Below, piece by piece: positions 19,757 through 29,076 of a DNA stretch of 64,000 nt. The DNA is from Bdellovibrio sp. ArHS (GTDB lineage: Bacteria > Bdellovibrionota > Bdellovibrionia > Bdellovibrionales > Bdellovibrionaceae): contig NZ_JTEV01000015.1 of assembly GCF_000786105.1 (NCBI RefSeq), positions 95,728-159,727 of the forward strand, read 5' to 3'. A model generated the notes under the pieces. That model saw only the letters and a program-made list of their open reading frames with translations, was not told the origin of the DNA and made no database searches. How positions within the stretch are numbered: position 1 is the stretch's first letter; each line of letters begins with the position of its first letter. The translations under genes and the position numbers were made by a program.

Positions 19757-21782
19757 CCCTCACTCCTGAATACCGCGCTAACCAATAGGCATACAGATAA
19801 TCTATGCCGGCCGACTCTACACCGCGACTGTGAGACTGGCTGTAAGCGAAGGCAGAGTCCTTCCAAAGAAACCCACTGGAAAAAGCGCCTAACTCAAATG
19901 CGGGATAACTGTAAAGACCCTGATAGAAATAGGAAACGGGCGGCTCTGGTTTTTTAGCGGCCTTCCAAAAAAGTCTTGGAATCGGTGACATACACCAATC
20001 GGGACGTAATGAATGATCAATGCTGACGTCTATGTTCGGACGAGGATAAGGAATTTCACGCAGTCCCCACGCAGATTCTTTCAACGCTTCGGTGAACCGA
20101 GCCTCACTGCTTTCTTTGCGGAAGTTTCCGCCGCGTGTGCCGTGCTTGTAGGCGAAGCCATAGGCTCCGATCGTCAACAAGTGACGGCGAGCCGGTTCAT
20201 AGGTGACCCAGGCGTCCATCAGCCGTTCGCGCATTTTGTCGCGAAGCTGCGCTTCTTTAAGAAGGTCCGCAATCATAATATCGGTCACATCGCCGACCAT
20301 ACTAAGATTAATTCCGCTCCAGTCTGCAGAGCCGTGCCAATAAAATGTCGTATCGAAATTCAAACCAGCTTTGACCTTAATATGATTAAAAGAATTTAGA
20401 TAACGTTCTTTAAACGAAGAATCTCCAGTGAAAAGAGCTGCCAAACCCAAAGCGGCGGGTCTGTTCTGCTGCTTTTCTGACATAATTCTTAGATCGATTA
20501 GGCGACGGGCTTTTTCACGAAGCTCGGTCCAAATTTCGGTATCTGTGACGGGAATAACAAGGCTTGCCCAAAGAAAACCATGCGTGATCCCTTTCACCAT
20601 GTCGTTGTTGCCACCCTCAAGCCAGATTAAATTTGCGAATTTTCCCGTTCCGCGATGCCACTTATCAGGAATGGCGCGCTGAGGGTTGTACAAGGCAAGC
20701 GTACGGGCAAACTCTTTGTTGTCGCCCGTAATTTCCATTAAAGTCATAAGACCCTTCACGGATTTGCGCACGTTTCGCAATGCCTCGGAGTCTTTTGTGT
20801 TAAGGTAACGCATCGCCTGCGACGCCACATACATTCCCGTCCACAAAGCAGAATCGCCATCGGCCTCGTAGGATACGAGTCTTCCCTGATCATCCAGTGC
20901 CGCATATGAGACCATGCCGGCTTCATTTATGTGGAAGTCCTTGGCATTCTTGTCGTAACCTTGGGCTTTATCCGTTAATGTCGGCGCATAGGCGTTTCGC
21001 TTTACGACCGCCTCGGTAATGCTGATGTCGTCGGTGACTTTGTTCGTAACACGAATAATGTCTTTATTGTTTCTATAAAATTCAAAATCCGTTGGATCAA
21101 ATACGACATAAGGATGTTCATCCTTGAACTCGGGGCGATTCCGATAAGACCTTACCAAAGAGTCTTTCTCATAACCGATGTCCATCTTGAAAATCTTAAT
21201 TATTCCTCGAACGGCCAAAGGAATATTTTTTCCTTTAGCATCCAGATTCCGTCGTTCGTTGACCCACAGGGGACGCGCTTCAAGACTTCTGCGCGTCGTT
21301 ATCCACTCGGAATATTCTGATTCTTTTTTATCACTGAATTTCGTCGCTAGACCGGCCGGGGAAGTCACAAACCGGGACAGAACATTCACAGGTCCGCGAA
21401 ACTCAGAAGGATCTCTTTTCAAACTTCCTAATTTTGTTATAAAGTCCGCTCTCTTAATATCATAGGAAATGGTTAAAGAGCTTTCGTTAGCGACTGCTTT
21501 TCCAGTCCATACTTCTTGAACTCGAAGACCATCAAAGAAATAGTTTATGTATGTCACGACTCGCACGACATTGAAGGTGCCGTCGTTGGACTTGCGCAGT
21601 TCAAGCTCACCATTATAGGGGCCGCGGGTTGAAGATGTTCCCTGAAGAAACCAGATTCCTTCCATCCCTCCAGAAGCCTGCAGAGACGCAATATCGCGAG
21701 GAAGACGTTTTTCTTTGTGAGTGCATGAACCAAAGACAACAACGCTCAAAAATAGAAAGAGGAATGAACTCAATAATTTCAT
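19746..21782 (-). CDS. Large lipoprotein with a predicted helical catalytic-type domain
   Basis: A 678-residue lipoprotein; the lipobox cysteine is C20 (VVFGSC). Residues about 40-160 are beta-rich and resemble a small lipocalin-like domain (GIWFLQGTSSTRGPYNGELEL). From about 290 the chain is helical with repeated aromatic and Gly motifs (SYEADGDSALWTGMYVASQAMRYL, here shown only in part by GDSALWTGMY) that recall alpha/alpha-toroid enzymes such as glycoside hydrolases or lyases. That comparison is an impression only. It is the first gene of a unit with the caspase-like protein. Confidence 0.65.
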   Translation of the reverse strand: MKLLSSFLFLFLSVVVFGSCTHKEKRLPRDIASLQASGGMEGIWFLQGTSSTRGPYNGELELRKSNDGTFNVVRVVTYINYFFDGLRVQEVWTGKAVANESSLTISYDIKRADFITKLGSLKRDPSEFRGPVNVLSRFVTSPAGLATKFSDKKESEYSEWITTRRSLEARPLWVNERRNLDAKGKNIPLAVRGIIKIFKMDIGYEKDSLVRSYRNRPEFKDEHPYVVFDPTDFEFYRNNKDIIRVTNKVTDDISITEAVVKRNAYAPTLTDKAQGYDKNAKDFHINEAGMVSYAALDDQGRLVSYEADGDSALWTGMYVASQAMRYLNTKDSEALRNVRKSVKGLMTLMEITGDNKEFARTLALYNPQRAIPDKWHRGTGKFANLIWLEGGNNDMVKGITHGFLWASLVIPVTDTEIWTELREKARRLIDLRIMSEKQQNRPAALGLAALFTGDSSFKERYLNSFNHIKVKAGLNFDTTFYWHGSADWSGINLSMVGDVTDIMIADLLKEAQLRDKMRERLMDAWVTYEPARRHLLTIGAYGFAYKHGTRGGNFRKESSEARFTEALKESAWGLREIPYPRPNIDVSIDHSLRPDWCMSPIPRLFWKAAKKPEPPVSYFYQGLYSYPAFELGAFSSGFLWKDSAFAYSQSHSRGVESAGIDYLYAYWLARYSGVRDVE

Positions 21783-21842
21783 TCCTCTATTGTCTCTAAA
21801 CTAAGGTGAGGGCAGGAGTCCTGAAAGAACTATTCCTCGTCT

Positions 21843-22310
21843 TTAGTACGGCACTTTATCTGCTTTTATTTGCCACTCTTTAAAGACGGCCAAGGCTTCT
21901 TGGTGAGCGCATTGCTCCATAGGCACTTTACGATCTGAAATTGCCTTCGGGATTTCTTCATAAATGAAGTCATCATCGAAGTTAATGTCTGCAGCATCTT
22001 TTCTTGTGTTGGCATAATAGATTTTGCTAATGCGGGCCCAGTAGATTGCTGAAAGGCACATAGGGCACGGTTCGCAACTTGTGTAAATTTCTGCGCCTTC
22101 AAGGCTGAAGTTCTTTGCGCTTTCACAAGCGTTGCGGATGGCAACGACTTCGGCGTGGGCAGTAGGGTCGTTTGACGAAGTGACTTTATTCCAGCCCTCC
22201 CCAATAACTTTCCCATCTTTGACGATCACCGCTCCGAAGGGTCCTCCAGCGCCGGCCTGCATGTTTTTTCTAGAGAGCTCAATGGCTCTTAGCATGAATT
22301 GCTTTTCCAT
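21843..22310 (-). CDS. guaD: Guanine deaminase (CDA-fold)
   Basis: A 155-residue zinc deaminase. Zinc ligands and proton shuttle are in THAE-type motif H52-A-E54 and PCPMC (C82, C85). The whole-length resemblance, including the ending DKVPY that swaps onto the partner subunit, fits Bacillus-type guanine deaminase better than TadA, which ends differently. It would turn guanine into xanthine for purine salvage. Such salvage would suit a cell fed on prey nucleic acid, but that is inference. It stands alone on its strand, 60 bases upstream of the lipoprotein gene. Confidence 0.88.
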   Translation of the reverse strand: MEKQFMLRAIELSRKNMQAGAGGPFGAVIVKDGKVIGEGWNKVTSSNDPTAHAEVVAIRNACESAKNFSLEGAEIYTSCEPCPMCLSAIYWARISKIYYANTRKDAADINFDDDFIYEEIPKAISDRKVPMEQCAHQEALAVFKEWQIKADKVPY

Positions 22311-22391
22311 AGGGAACCCATACTGTCGGGAGTTGTGAAATTAGTCAACTCCCTGAACTTTTAGACTTATTCATGTTTGGGTTAGCTTTTA

Positions 22392-22406
22392 CTTCCACGG
22401 TGGAAG
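22392..22406. promoter_or_regulatory. Palindrome CTTCCAC-G-GTGGAAG
   Basis: A perfect 7-bp dyad about a single central base, 140 bases before the collagen-like lipoprotein gene. It could be a regulator site; it is not a terminator because no T run follows. Confidence 0.35.
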
Positions 22407-22478
22407 CGTGTTTCGACTACCGCAGTCATTTTGACCCAAAGCGGCTGGCAAATTCCTTTTCACCAGTGAAGTTAATAC

Positions 22479-22497
22479 CTGTCAAAAATTCTGACAG
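22479..22497. promoter_or_regulatory. Inverted repeat CTGTCA-N7-TGACAG
   Basis: Perfect 6-bp arms 50 bases before the ATG of the collagen-like lipoprotein, in the likely core promoter region. A candidate operator. Confidence 0.35.
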
Positions 22498-22546
22498 TAG
22501 AAATATACACGAACTTTGATTTATAACTCTTCGGCGAGGGGATCTT

Positions 22547-23791
22547 ATGAAATTCCGACTTCTATCACTAATTATCGCTACGTTATTGATTCAAGCTTGT
22601 TCTTTTAAAAAGGATGATAGCGAGGCTTCTCCGATTGCCCCGGCCAATACCGACGTGATTGAGACCATCCAAAAGGAGCAGGAGAAGCAAGCCTTCGAAG
22701 GCAAACTGACGGAGCAAAATGTTTCTGTGAAGTTTGAAGAAATGCCTGAGCCAATGGGATACAAGATGATTATCGAATGGCCAGAGCAGGCTAAGCGGGT
22801 TCAAGTATCGATCAATGGGAAAATTCGTGAAATATATAACTCTAATAACTCACAGAACACTCATGTAGAAAGTGTTAAATCGGGTGAAGTTTTCGAGATA
22901 AATCTCATTGCATATGACAGTCTTGGAATGGCGCCGTACTCCACGATTACACTGAATAGACCAGCACCTATCGATCACGTCGTAGGTGGCATAGTCAGAT
23001 TGACGAAAGACCTTAATATTACAATCGACGGCAGATTCTACTTTTTAAAAGACTCTCAAATTCTAACAATGGGGCACAATCTCTCGATCAACGCAAAAAA
23101 ATTGATTGTCGAAGACGACACGAGAACAAAGACTCTACTCGCATCACACATTATCACACGCTTTCCAAGTGAGCCTCTAAGGAAACCCTCCGAAATTCAG
23201 GGCTCCAATGTTTCGATTCAGGCAACTGTTGGAATAGGTCAGCTTCTAATTTCAATGGTGGGCGCTTCCGGTAAAGATGGAATCAGCGGTAAAGACATAG
23301 AAATAGCTACTGGAGTTGAGTCCGCGAGGAGCGGATTGGATGGCATTGCCGGAACGGCTACGTCGGTAACGAAGCCCTGTCCTCGCAAATTGAACCTCGA
23401 CGCACCTCCATGCGACAACGAGATTCAAGTTTGCAGTAAACTGCCTGAAAATGGACAGCCCGGGAAAGAAGGAAGACCTGGAGCCGATGGATTAAACGGA
23501 GAGGATGGCGGTAGCACCGGCACTCTTTCTATTTTCATTGACGATCAAAAGGAATTTTCAGCGCATATTTTCCAGCGAAGAGGGTTGCCTGGAAAAGGGG
23601 GCAAAGGTGCTCCAGGGCACTCTGGAGGCGTCGGCGGCGCCCCAGGAGCCAACCCTTCTCCATGCCCGCCAGCAAAAAAAGGTGCTGACGGACAGCGCGG
23701 AACAGATGGAAAAAATGGATTAGACGGATCGCCTGGCTTACTTGGCGAGATCTTTCACAACATTAAAAATATTTACGTTGAAAAGCAGTAA
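22547..23791 (+). CDS. Lipoprotein with collagen-like Gly-X-Y repeats
   Basis: A 414-residue lipoprotein, lipobox cysteine C18 (LLIQAC). Residues about 60-130 look like a fibronectin-type beta domain (YKMIIEWPEQAKRVQVSING). Residues about 150-240 are beta-rich. The last 170 residues hold collagen-like tracts: seven triplets from GQPGKEGRPGADGLNGEDGG, an irregular stretch GLPGKGGKGAPG, and seven more in GADGQRGTDGKNGLDGSPG. Charged pairs at X and Y (KE, RP, KN) are as in bacterial collagens. Cys pairs flank the repeats (KPCPRK, PPCDNE, QVCSK, SPCPP). It probably forms a trimeric surface stalk. The gene stands alone with dyads upstream. Confidence 0.8.
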   Translation: MKFRLLSLIIATLLIQACSFKKDDSEASPIAPANTDVIETIQKEQEKQAFEGKLTEQNVSVKFEEMPEPMGYKMIIEWPEQAKRVQVSINGKIREIYNSNNSQNTHVESVKSGEVFEINLIAYDSLGMAPYSTITLNRPAPIDHVVGGIVRLTKDLNITIDGRFYFLKDSQILTMGHNLSINAKKLIVEDDTRTKTLLASHIITRFPSEPLRKPSEIQGSNVSIQATVGIGQLLISMVGASGKDGISGKDIEIATGVESARSGLDGIAGTATSVTKPCPRKLNLDAPPCDNEIQVCSKLPENGQPGKEGRPGADGLNGEDGGSTGTLSIFIDDQKEFSAHIFQRRGLPGKGGKGAPGHSGGVGGAPGANPSPCPPAKKGADGQRGTDGKNGLDGSPGLLGEIFHNIKNIYVEKQ

Positions 23792-23839
23792 TTCCATTCT
23801 TACAAAAGAAATTAATAGGCTTTTCAACCGATGGAGACA

Positions 23840-24943
23840 TCATTTTGTTGGCTCAAGCCAAGAAAGGCTGTGCCTTTCATAGAAGGTTCTGTTTAGAAGT
23901 TCCTTCGCATCGACCCATCCACCATTAGTGCTGTCTTGCCAACTCTGTCCCCAAGAGTTTTGAATTTGGAGAGCGTCATAGCACTTATTCTGGCTATTAC
24001 AAACACGACGATAACCTTTAATGACAACTGCGTGGCCTTCACCTGAAAAAGACCCGTCCTTCATAGTTGTCCCGCACTTTTCCTGGGACTTCGCCTTTAA
24101 CGGCGTTTGTGTGCAAAAGCCAATCGCCAAGGGTCTTTTTTTTGTTCCTAAAACCTCTTTGATTTTTTTAAGAGAAGCTTCGTAGCCTGAACCCTCTTCT
24201 TCCGGAAACACTTTCAAACTCCAACTTCCTTTAAGAGCTGTTTGGTTCTTAAAGTCCCAGCACTGATCCGGGATGAGCAATTTATCTAAGAACTTGGCGT
24301 GAGTTTTTTCGGCAAATGCCTCAAGAATTTCTTGATTAGATGCTTTCAAATTATAATTTTCTTTTAACTCATTCCCTACTGCTGTCGCGTATTCTAAAGC
24401 ACACTCGACGCACTTTTCTTTCCTCTTTTTGTATTCGTTGTAAGCGTCATCAAAACGCTTCCACATCGCCAATTCAAGCTTCTGCGCTTCCGCAGGATTG
24501 TTGATTTTGGAAACAAATTGATCAAAGGGCGCACAAGATTCCTTCACGACAGCCGCGCTTGCAATCGCGTTTTGCAACGTCAACGCTGGACTACCTCCGC
24601 CCGTATTCAATCCTTCGTAGTTAAAGCGGTCCGTGTAGTCCGCATCTTGGGGAAGCACCGTCGAAAATCTAGTCAAATCCAAAGGAGAACTTCGCTGATC
24701 ATCAGGAAGTTTCGAACAATCCGTAATTTTGCGCGCCGTACAATTCGCTTCGTCAATAAGCGTACTTGCCACAAAGGAATAGCATATACCGACAGAGTCC
24801 TGGCTTCGCACTACAGGCATATTCTTAACAACAACTTCTGACGATGGTTCCGGTTTATATTCGGGTCCGAAAGGGTTCAAACCCTGATCAGCTAAGGCTT
24901 GAAATGAAATCAGAAAGCTCAGCATCCCAATAGTCAGCTTCAC
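23840..24943 (-). CDS. Exported papain-like (C1 family) cysteine peptidase
   Basis: I start at GTG 24943, preceded by TGAGG, because the signal peptide (KLTIGMLSFLISFQALA) begins there; the longer frame back to 24988 would run into the upstream gene. The 367-residue protein has the full papain triad: oxyanion Gln48 and Cys54 in QDSVGICYSF (same six-residue spacing as papain), His near 304 in GHAVVIKGYR, and Asn near 329 in QNSWGQSW. The usual inhibitory propeptide is nearly absent: only about 28 residues separate signal and active site. A large insert with many Cys lies between Cys and His. It probably acts outside the cytoplasm. Confidence 0.88.
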   Translation of the reverse strand: MKLTIGMLSFLISFQALADQGLNPFGPEYKPEPSSEVVVKNMPVVRSQDSVGICYSFVASTLIDEANCTARKITDCSKLPDDQRSSPLDLTRFSTVLPQDADYTDRFNYEGLNTGGGSPALTLQNAIASAAVVKESCAPFDQFVSKINNPAEAQKLELAMWKRFDDAYNEYKKRKEKCVECALEYATAVGNELKENYNLKASNQEILEAFAEKTHAKFLDKLLIPDQCWDFKNQTALKGSWSLKVFPEEEGSGYEASLKKIKEVLGTKKRPLAIGFCTQTPLKAKSQEKCGTTMKDGSFSGEGHAVVIKGYRRVCNSQNKCYDALQIQNSWGQSWQDSTNGGWVDAKELLNRTFYERHSLSWLEPTK

Positions 24944-24950
24944 ATAAACC

Positions 24951-25328
24951 TCATTTGTGATGACGATAGTATAAAGACCAAGAGTCAATCATAGAGCCAT
25001 CAGAAAACACGCAGTAGTCGTATTCATTGTTCTTTTCATCTTTAAGGATTCTGTTGCCCGCATTGAAAGCCGCGCAGTATCGAGCCGCTGGATTTCCCAG
25101 AACCGGTCCTTGGGGTTTTTCCTTGGCGCTTCCCAGTCCCACCCGTAAAGCTTCGCAGTCGGGCTTTCCCTTTTTGATACAGTTAGATGAAATTTTTAAT
25201 CCATCTTGGGTAAAAATTTTTACTTCTTCATACTTTTTGGTTTTGGAAGAATACATTTTCAGGCTGATGTTTTCAGCATAGGCCGAGAAAGACAGCACCA
25301 AACAATATAGTAATATCAATAACTTCAT
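24951..25328 (-). CDS. Exported DUF333-domain protein
   Basis: A 125-residue protein with a signal peptide (KLLILLYCLVLSFSAYA). The C-terminal 50 residues (NPAARYCAAFNAGNRILKD, then YCVFSDGSMIDSWSLYY) match the DUF333 domain, a small Cys-containing fold found in putative periplasmic proteins and in some protease inhibitors. It is translated just before the papain-like protease (7-base gap). Since DUF333-like domains have been linked to protease inhibition, it could guard the cell against its neighbour; this is inference. Confidence 0.75.
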   Translation of the reverse strand: MKLLILLYCLVLSFSAYAENISLKMYSSKTKKYEEVKIFTQDGLKISSNCIKKGKPDCEALRVGLGSAKEKPQGPVLGNPAARYCAAFNAGNRILKDEKNNEYDYCVFSDGSMIDSWSLYYRHHK

Positions 25329-25626
25329 ATTTATATCTTAAATCTTCGAGAAGCTTTCTGGGAGAGGCTCGTTTTAGACTTTATAAATCTAGCCCAATAG
25401 CCGGTCAGACTTATTTTAAGAACATAAATTGTTCCGAGAAGTTAAACGGGAGAATTCATTTTTAAAGACGATATGACGGCAGGCCGAGGGGCACGCATAG
25501 AGTGGTCTTCCTCTTGTCGAGTCCGTGCGATTGCTTTAGAAGAATCTACGAAGAGCAAGACCCGGTTTTCCTAAAAACCAATTTCTTCCTTGTGAAAATG
25601 CAGGGCCTTCGCAAGCCCAAGGCAGC
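25329..25626. other. Intergenic region, 298 bases, nothing clear
   Basis: The gap between the dedA gene and the DUF333 gene, both on the minus strand. I see no convincing gene, terminator or RNA. A short GGGC/GCCC hairpin near 25600-25620 could end dedA transcription, but no T run follows. Confidence 0.4.
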
Positions 25627-26274
25627 CTAATTTTTTGCGCCTTTAAGCTTTTTTAAATAGCTGTTGATCATAGGCCAAACAACCGGAATCAAAGAGACAC
25701 CGATCACGCCGAAAATGACGATATGGAAGTTTCTTTTTACGACTGGCAGATTTCCGAAAAAGTGACCCGCCAAAATAAAGATAAAAACCCACGCAATCGC
25801 ACCGACTACATTGTAAGAAATAAACTTGCGGTAGTGCATAGAACCGATTCCCGCCACAAAAGGCGCAAATGTTCTAACGATCGGAGCAAAGCGAGCCGCC
25901 ACAATGGTGAAAGCTCCCCATTTCGCATAGAATTCCTGTGTCTGAATAAGATACTGCTTTTTAAAGAAGCGGCTGTTCGATTCGAACACCTTCGGCCCCA
26001 GAAATTTTCCAATGTGATAGTTCACCGTATCACCAAGAATACCGGCAATAGTTAAACTCACTAGCAGAATCCATAAGTTCAAACCGCCTTCGACCGTTGT
26101 CAAAGCACCCAGTGCAAACAGCAAGGAATCCCCAGGCAGAAAAGGCGTCACCACCAAACCTGTCTCACAGAAAATAATCAGAAACATGATCACATAGATC
26201 CATGGCCCAAACAAAGCCATCCATTCCACAAGATGTTGATCTAGATGTAGAATAATATCTAAGAGTGCACTCAT
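25627..26274 (-). CDS. DedA family membrane protein
   Basis: A 215-residue membrane protein of the DedA/SNARE-associated family, which includes undecaprenyl-phosphate and phospholipid flippases. Family motifs are present: FCETGLVVTPFLPGDSLLF near 35-52, GDTVNYHIGKFLG near 80-93, and ARFAPIVRTFAPFVAGIG near 124-142 with the conserved Arg and Pro. Four to six membrane segments are seen. It most resembles the YqjA/YghB group. Single gene. Confidence 0.93.
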   Translation of the reverse strand: MSALLDIILHLDQHLVEWMALFGPWIYVIMFLIIFCETGLVVTPFLPGDSLLFALGALTTVEGGLNLWILLVSLTIAGILGDTVNYHIGKFLGPKVFESNSRFFKKQYLIQTQEFYAKWGAFTIVAARFAPIVRTFAPFVAGIGSMHYRKFISYNVVGAIAWVFIFILAGHFFGNLPVVKRNFHIVIFGVIGVSLIPVVWPMINSYLKKLKGAKN

Positions 26275-26534
26275 GCTTCGCCCTTCCGTTAGGTCGCCAG
26301 TTTGTCGGACTTAAGGATGAAACTCAACGTTTTCGCGGGGCATGAACTCAAATCTTCGGCCTTGGACCCCATCAATTGCAGACAAATTGAGCTCCAACTA
26401 TCCACAAAGAGGGTCCAAACAAAACCAGACCTTGGTCGCGAAAGATTGAACTTAATTTCTTAGCGAACATCTAGAAACCCAGAGGCCTTTTCAGAAAATG
26501 AATATCTCCGATATCCTGTTTAGAGGAGATAAAA

Positions 26535-27047
26535 ATGAAAATAAAAATGTTTCTATTAATGTTGCCACTATTTGCAGTTTCTTGTGCGAATTTAAATTCA
26601 AATAAATACACAGATCGCAAGACGGCTAGTGTCGAAACGGAACTACAAATTACGCGAAGAGCGTTCGGAAAAGATCGCATTCCTAAAAAAATGGATACGT
26701 TGAGATATTCAGAGATCAATCAAAACGAAAAACTCCAAAGCTTCAACGAACTATTCAGAAACGCAGGTGAGAATATTAATCTTTCGACGGAGTCATTGAT
26801 AGCTAATCTTGAATACATTCAACTATCGATTTCCGCCAGAAGTTATAAAGAGCCATTCCGCTTCTCTGATATTTGCTATTACGGCACGGCTGATCAAGCT
26901 GTCGAAATTCTTCAAAAGATGAAAGACCAACCAAACAACTATGCTCTTTTATCTGCCTTCAATTCGGAAGGACGTGTTTTTGTCCAACTAATGGCGGATC
27001 AACACAAAAAGAGAGCCTTTACACGCATTCCGGAGTGTGAAAATTAA
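26535..27047 (+). CDS. Lipoprotein of unknown function, 170 residues
   Basis: The ribosome site GAGGAG is well placed before the ATG. The lipobox cysteine is C17 (LFAVSC). The mature part is mixed, with helices (SFNELFRNAGENINLSTESL) and a strand-turn region near the end (YYGTADQAVEILQKM). Two Cys at 113-ish and near the C-terminus could pair. It ends convergent with the tRNA-Ser gene. No family is recognised. Confidence 0.7.
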   Translation: MKIKMFLLMLPLFAVSCANLNSNKYTDRKTASVETELQITRRAFGKDRIPKKMDTLRYSEINQNEKLQSFNELFRNAGENINLSTESLIANLEYIQLSISARSYKEPFRFSDICYYGTADQAVEILQKMKDQPNNYALLSAFNSEGRVFVQLMADQHKKRAFTRIPECEN

Positions 27048-27129
27048 TTGTAAAAATCAGTTCTTGTTAGTCTAAAAACGAGAAAACAGACGGGGATTTT
27101 CTTTTAATCAAACTATTAAAAGAAGAAAA

Positions 27130-27219
27130 TGGCGGAGAGTGAGGGATTCGAACCCTCGAGCCCCGCGAAGGGCTGCCAGTTTTCAAGACTGGTGTATTCA
27201 ACCACTCTACCAACTCTCC
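27130..27219 (-). tRNA. tRNA-Ser (anticodon TGA)
   Basis: A 90-base class II tRNA with encoded CCA. The acceptor GGAGAGT pairs with ACTCTCC; the anticodon loop is CTTGAAA; the long variable arm is a GC stem. It reads UCA and related codons. It lies 85 bases downstream of serS on the same strand, so enzyme and substrate may share a transcript. Confidence 0.96.
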
Positions 27220-27304
27220 GTCGACCGTTTTATGGGTTTTGACGAGATACTTCAAGCAGTTGTTGGTCTTAACGCGCCATGATGCAAAAGATTCAGATCC
27301 CTGT

Positions 27305-28597
27305 TTATCGGATTTCTTGGCGACCGCCCATGTAGGGTTGAAGAGCTTTTGGAATCGCGACCGAACCATCTTCGCGTTGATTGTTTTCAAGGATTGCAAC
27401 CAAAGTTCTGCCCACAGCTAAGGCAGATCCGTTCAAAGTGTGAACGAACTGTGGTTTACCTCCAGCAGAACGGAAACGAATGTTGGCGCGACGAGCTTGG
27501 AAGTCTTCGAAGTTGGAACAAGAGCTGATTTCCCGGTAAGTGTTCTGACCAGGCAACCAGACTTCAAGGTCATGAGTCTTGGCAGATCCAAAACCCATAT
27601 CACCTGTACACAAAAGCATGCGACGGAAAGGCAATTCTAAGTCCATCAAAACCTGTTCAGCGTGAGAGGTTAAAGCCTCGTGCACTTCATAGGACTTGTC
27701 AGGATGACAGAAAGTCATCAGCTCTACTTTGTCGAACTGATGCTGACGAATCAAACCTTTGGTGTCACGACCGGCACTGCCGGCTTCAGAACGGAAACAA
27801 GGAGAATACGCACAGAAGCTAGCTGGAAGATCTTTTTCATCCAGGATTTCGTTATTAAAATAGTTGGTCACAGGCACTTCTGCCGTCGGAATCAGATAAA
27901 GGTCAGAGCCTTCCAAGTGAAAGACATCTTCTTTAAACTTCGGAAAGTTTCCAGTACCTAACAAGCTGTTACTGTTCACCATGAACGGAGGAATCATTTC
28001 CGTGTAACCATGCCGAGTCGAATGCATGTCCATCATGAACTGAATCAAAGCCCGCTCCATTTGTGCAGCGGCACCTTTAAGAAAGGCAAAGCGAGTTCCC
28101 GTAGTTTTACCAGCGCGCTCAAAGTCGATGATGTTTAAAGACTCTCCCAACTCCCAGTGCTCTTTCGGCTTGAAAGAAAACTTCGTAGGCTCGCCCCAGG
28201 TCTTTAAAACTTTGTTTTCCTTTTCAGAAGAACCCACCGGTACGGAAGCGTTTGGTTTATTAGGAATAATTAAAGCCAGATTATAAACTTGTTGATCAGC
28301 TTCGGCCGCCTTCGCCTCAAGCTCTTTCACCTGAGTTTTTAAAGTATCCACTTCAGCAAGAATAGCCGATGCGTCTTTACCTTCGCGTTTCAGTTTACCA
28401 ATTTCTCCGCTCAATTTATTTTGATTGGCTTTTGCAGTTTCTGCCTGGGTAATCAGCTCTTTGCGTTTTTTGTTAAGCTCCATGATCTGCTCAAGCACAT
28501 CCGTCGAAGCCCCCCGATTGATCAACCCCTGCTTATACTCGTCGAAATAAGAAGTTCCATTTTCAGCTTTTTTTTCAAGAAGTTTAATATCAATCAT
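27305..28597 (-). CDS. serS: Seryl-tRNA synthetase
   Basis: A 430-residue class II synthetase that charges tRNA-Ser. I start at the ATG at 28597, since the family begins MIDIKLL; an in-frame TTG lies two codons earlier. Residues about 25-100 form the antiparallel coiled-coil arm that grips the long variable arm of tRNA-Ser. Class II motif 2 ([21 protein letters not shown]) and motif 3 ([16 protein letters not shown]) are intact. A tRNA-Ser gene follows on the same strand. Confidence 0.98.
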   Translation of the reverse strand: MIDIKLLEKKAENGTSYFDEYKQGLINRGASTDVLEQIMELNKKRKELITQAETAKANQNKLSGEIGKLKREGKDASAILAEVDTLKTQVKELEAKAAEADQQVYNLALIIPNKPNASVPVGSSEKENKVLKTWGEPTKFSFKPKEHWELGESLNIIDFERAGKTTGTRFAFLKGAAAQMERALIQFMMDMHSTRHGYTEMIPPFMVNSNSLLGTGNFPKFKEDVFHLEGSDLYLIPTAEVPVTNYFNNEILDEKDLPASFCAYSPCFRSEAGSAGRDTKGLIRQHQFDKVELMTFCHPDKSYEVHEALTSHAEQVLMDLELPFRRMLLCTGDMGFGSAKTHDLEVWLPGQNTYREISSCSNFEDFQARRANIRFRSAGGKPQFVHTLNGSALAVGRTLVAILENNQREDGSVAIPKALQPYMGGRQEIR

Positions 28598-28741
28598 CGT
28601 CAACGTCCTTCACTTAACAATCACAAAACAAAAAAATTAAAGGTGATTCTATTTTTTAGGAATTAAAACGAACCACAAGCAGCCACCGGATAGTGGCCAT
28701 CGAATTTGCACAGACCCTGATAAGCCGTTTTCAACGACCGC

Positions 28742-29050
28742 TCAAGGAGCCACTAATATATACATTCTTAGCAGCATCCCTACAAGAACGCATATCAAGT
28801 CAAAGATCAAAATTTGACCGAAACTCCAGCTTGATTGAAGTTTTAATATTACAGCCGTGACGACCACCATCACAAAGATAAGAGCAAATGTTCCATAACC
28901 AATGAGTTCCTGGCCAATCAAACCTAAGACAAGGCCTAACAGAATCCCTGTGATAAACCGCAAAGTGAAGTGGAAGAAAGAAAGAGTGCTGGATTTAACC
29001 CCTTCTTGAGCGCTGCTTGCAAGTCCTCTCATTTTGTCGCCGATTCCCAT
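28742..29050 (-). CDS. Small membrane protein, three predicted segments
   Basis: A 102-residue protein with a short cytoplasmic head (DKMRGLASSAQEGVKSS) and hydrophobic segments near residues 25-47, 50-68 and 78-98. GGAG lies nine bases before the ATG. It is 26 bases after the GYF_2/TPR gene and probably transcribed with it. No family is recognised. Confidence 0.7.
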   Translation of the reverse strand: MGIGDKMRGLASSAQEGVKSSTLSFFHFTLRFITGILLGLVLGLIGQELIGYGTFALIFVMVVVTAVILKLQSSWSFGQILIFDLICVLVGMLLRMYILVAP

Positions 29051-29076
29051 GGCTGAATTTCTCCTGACGTCCGTCC

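Noticed and set aside
24944..24988. Upstream start of the papain-like protease
   Set aside because: The extra 15 residues overlap the DUF333 gene and precede the signal peptide; the GTG with TGAGG fits better.
27097..27128. AT-rich inverted repeat after tRNA-Ser as a terminator
   Set aside because: The arms are all A/T with one bulge and no GC stem, so I do not call it a terminator.
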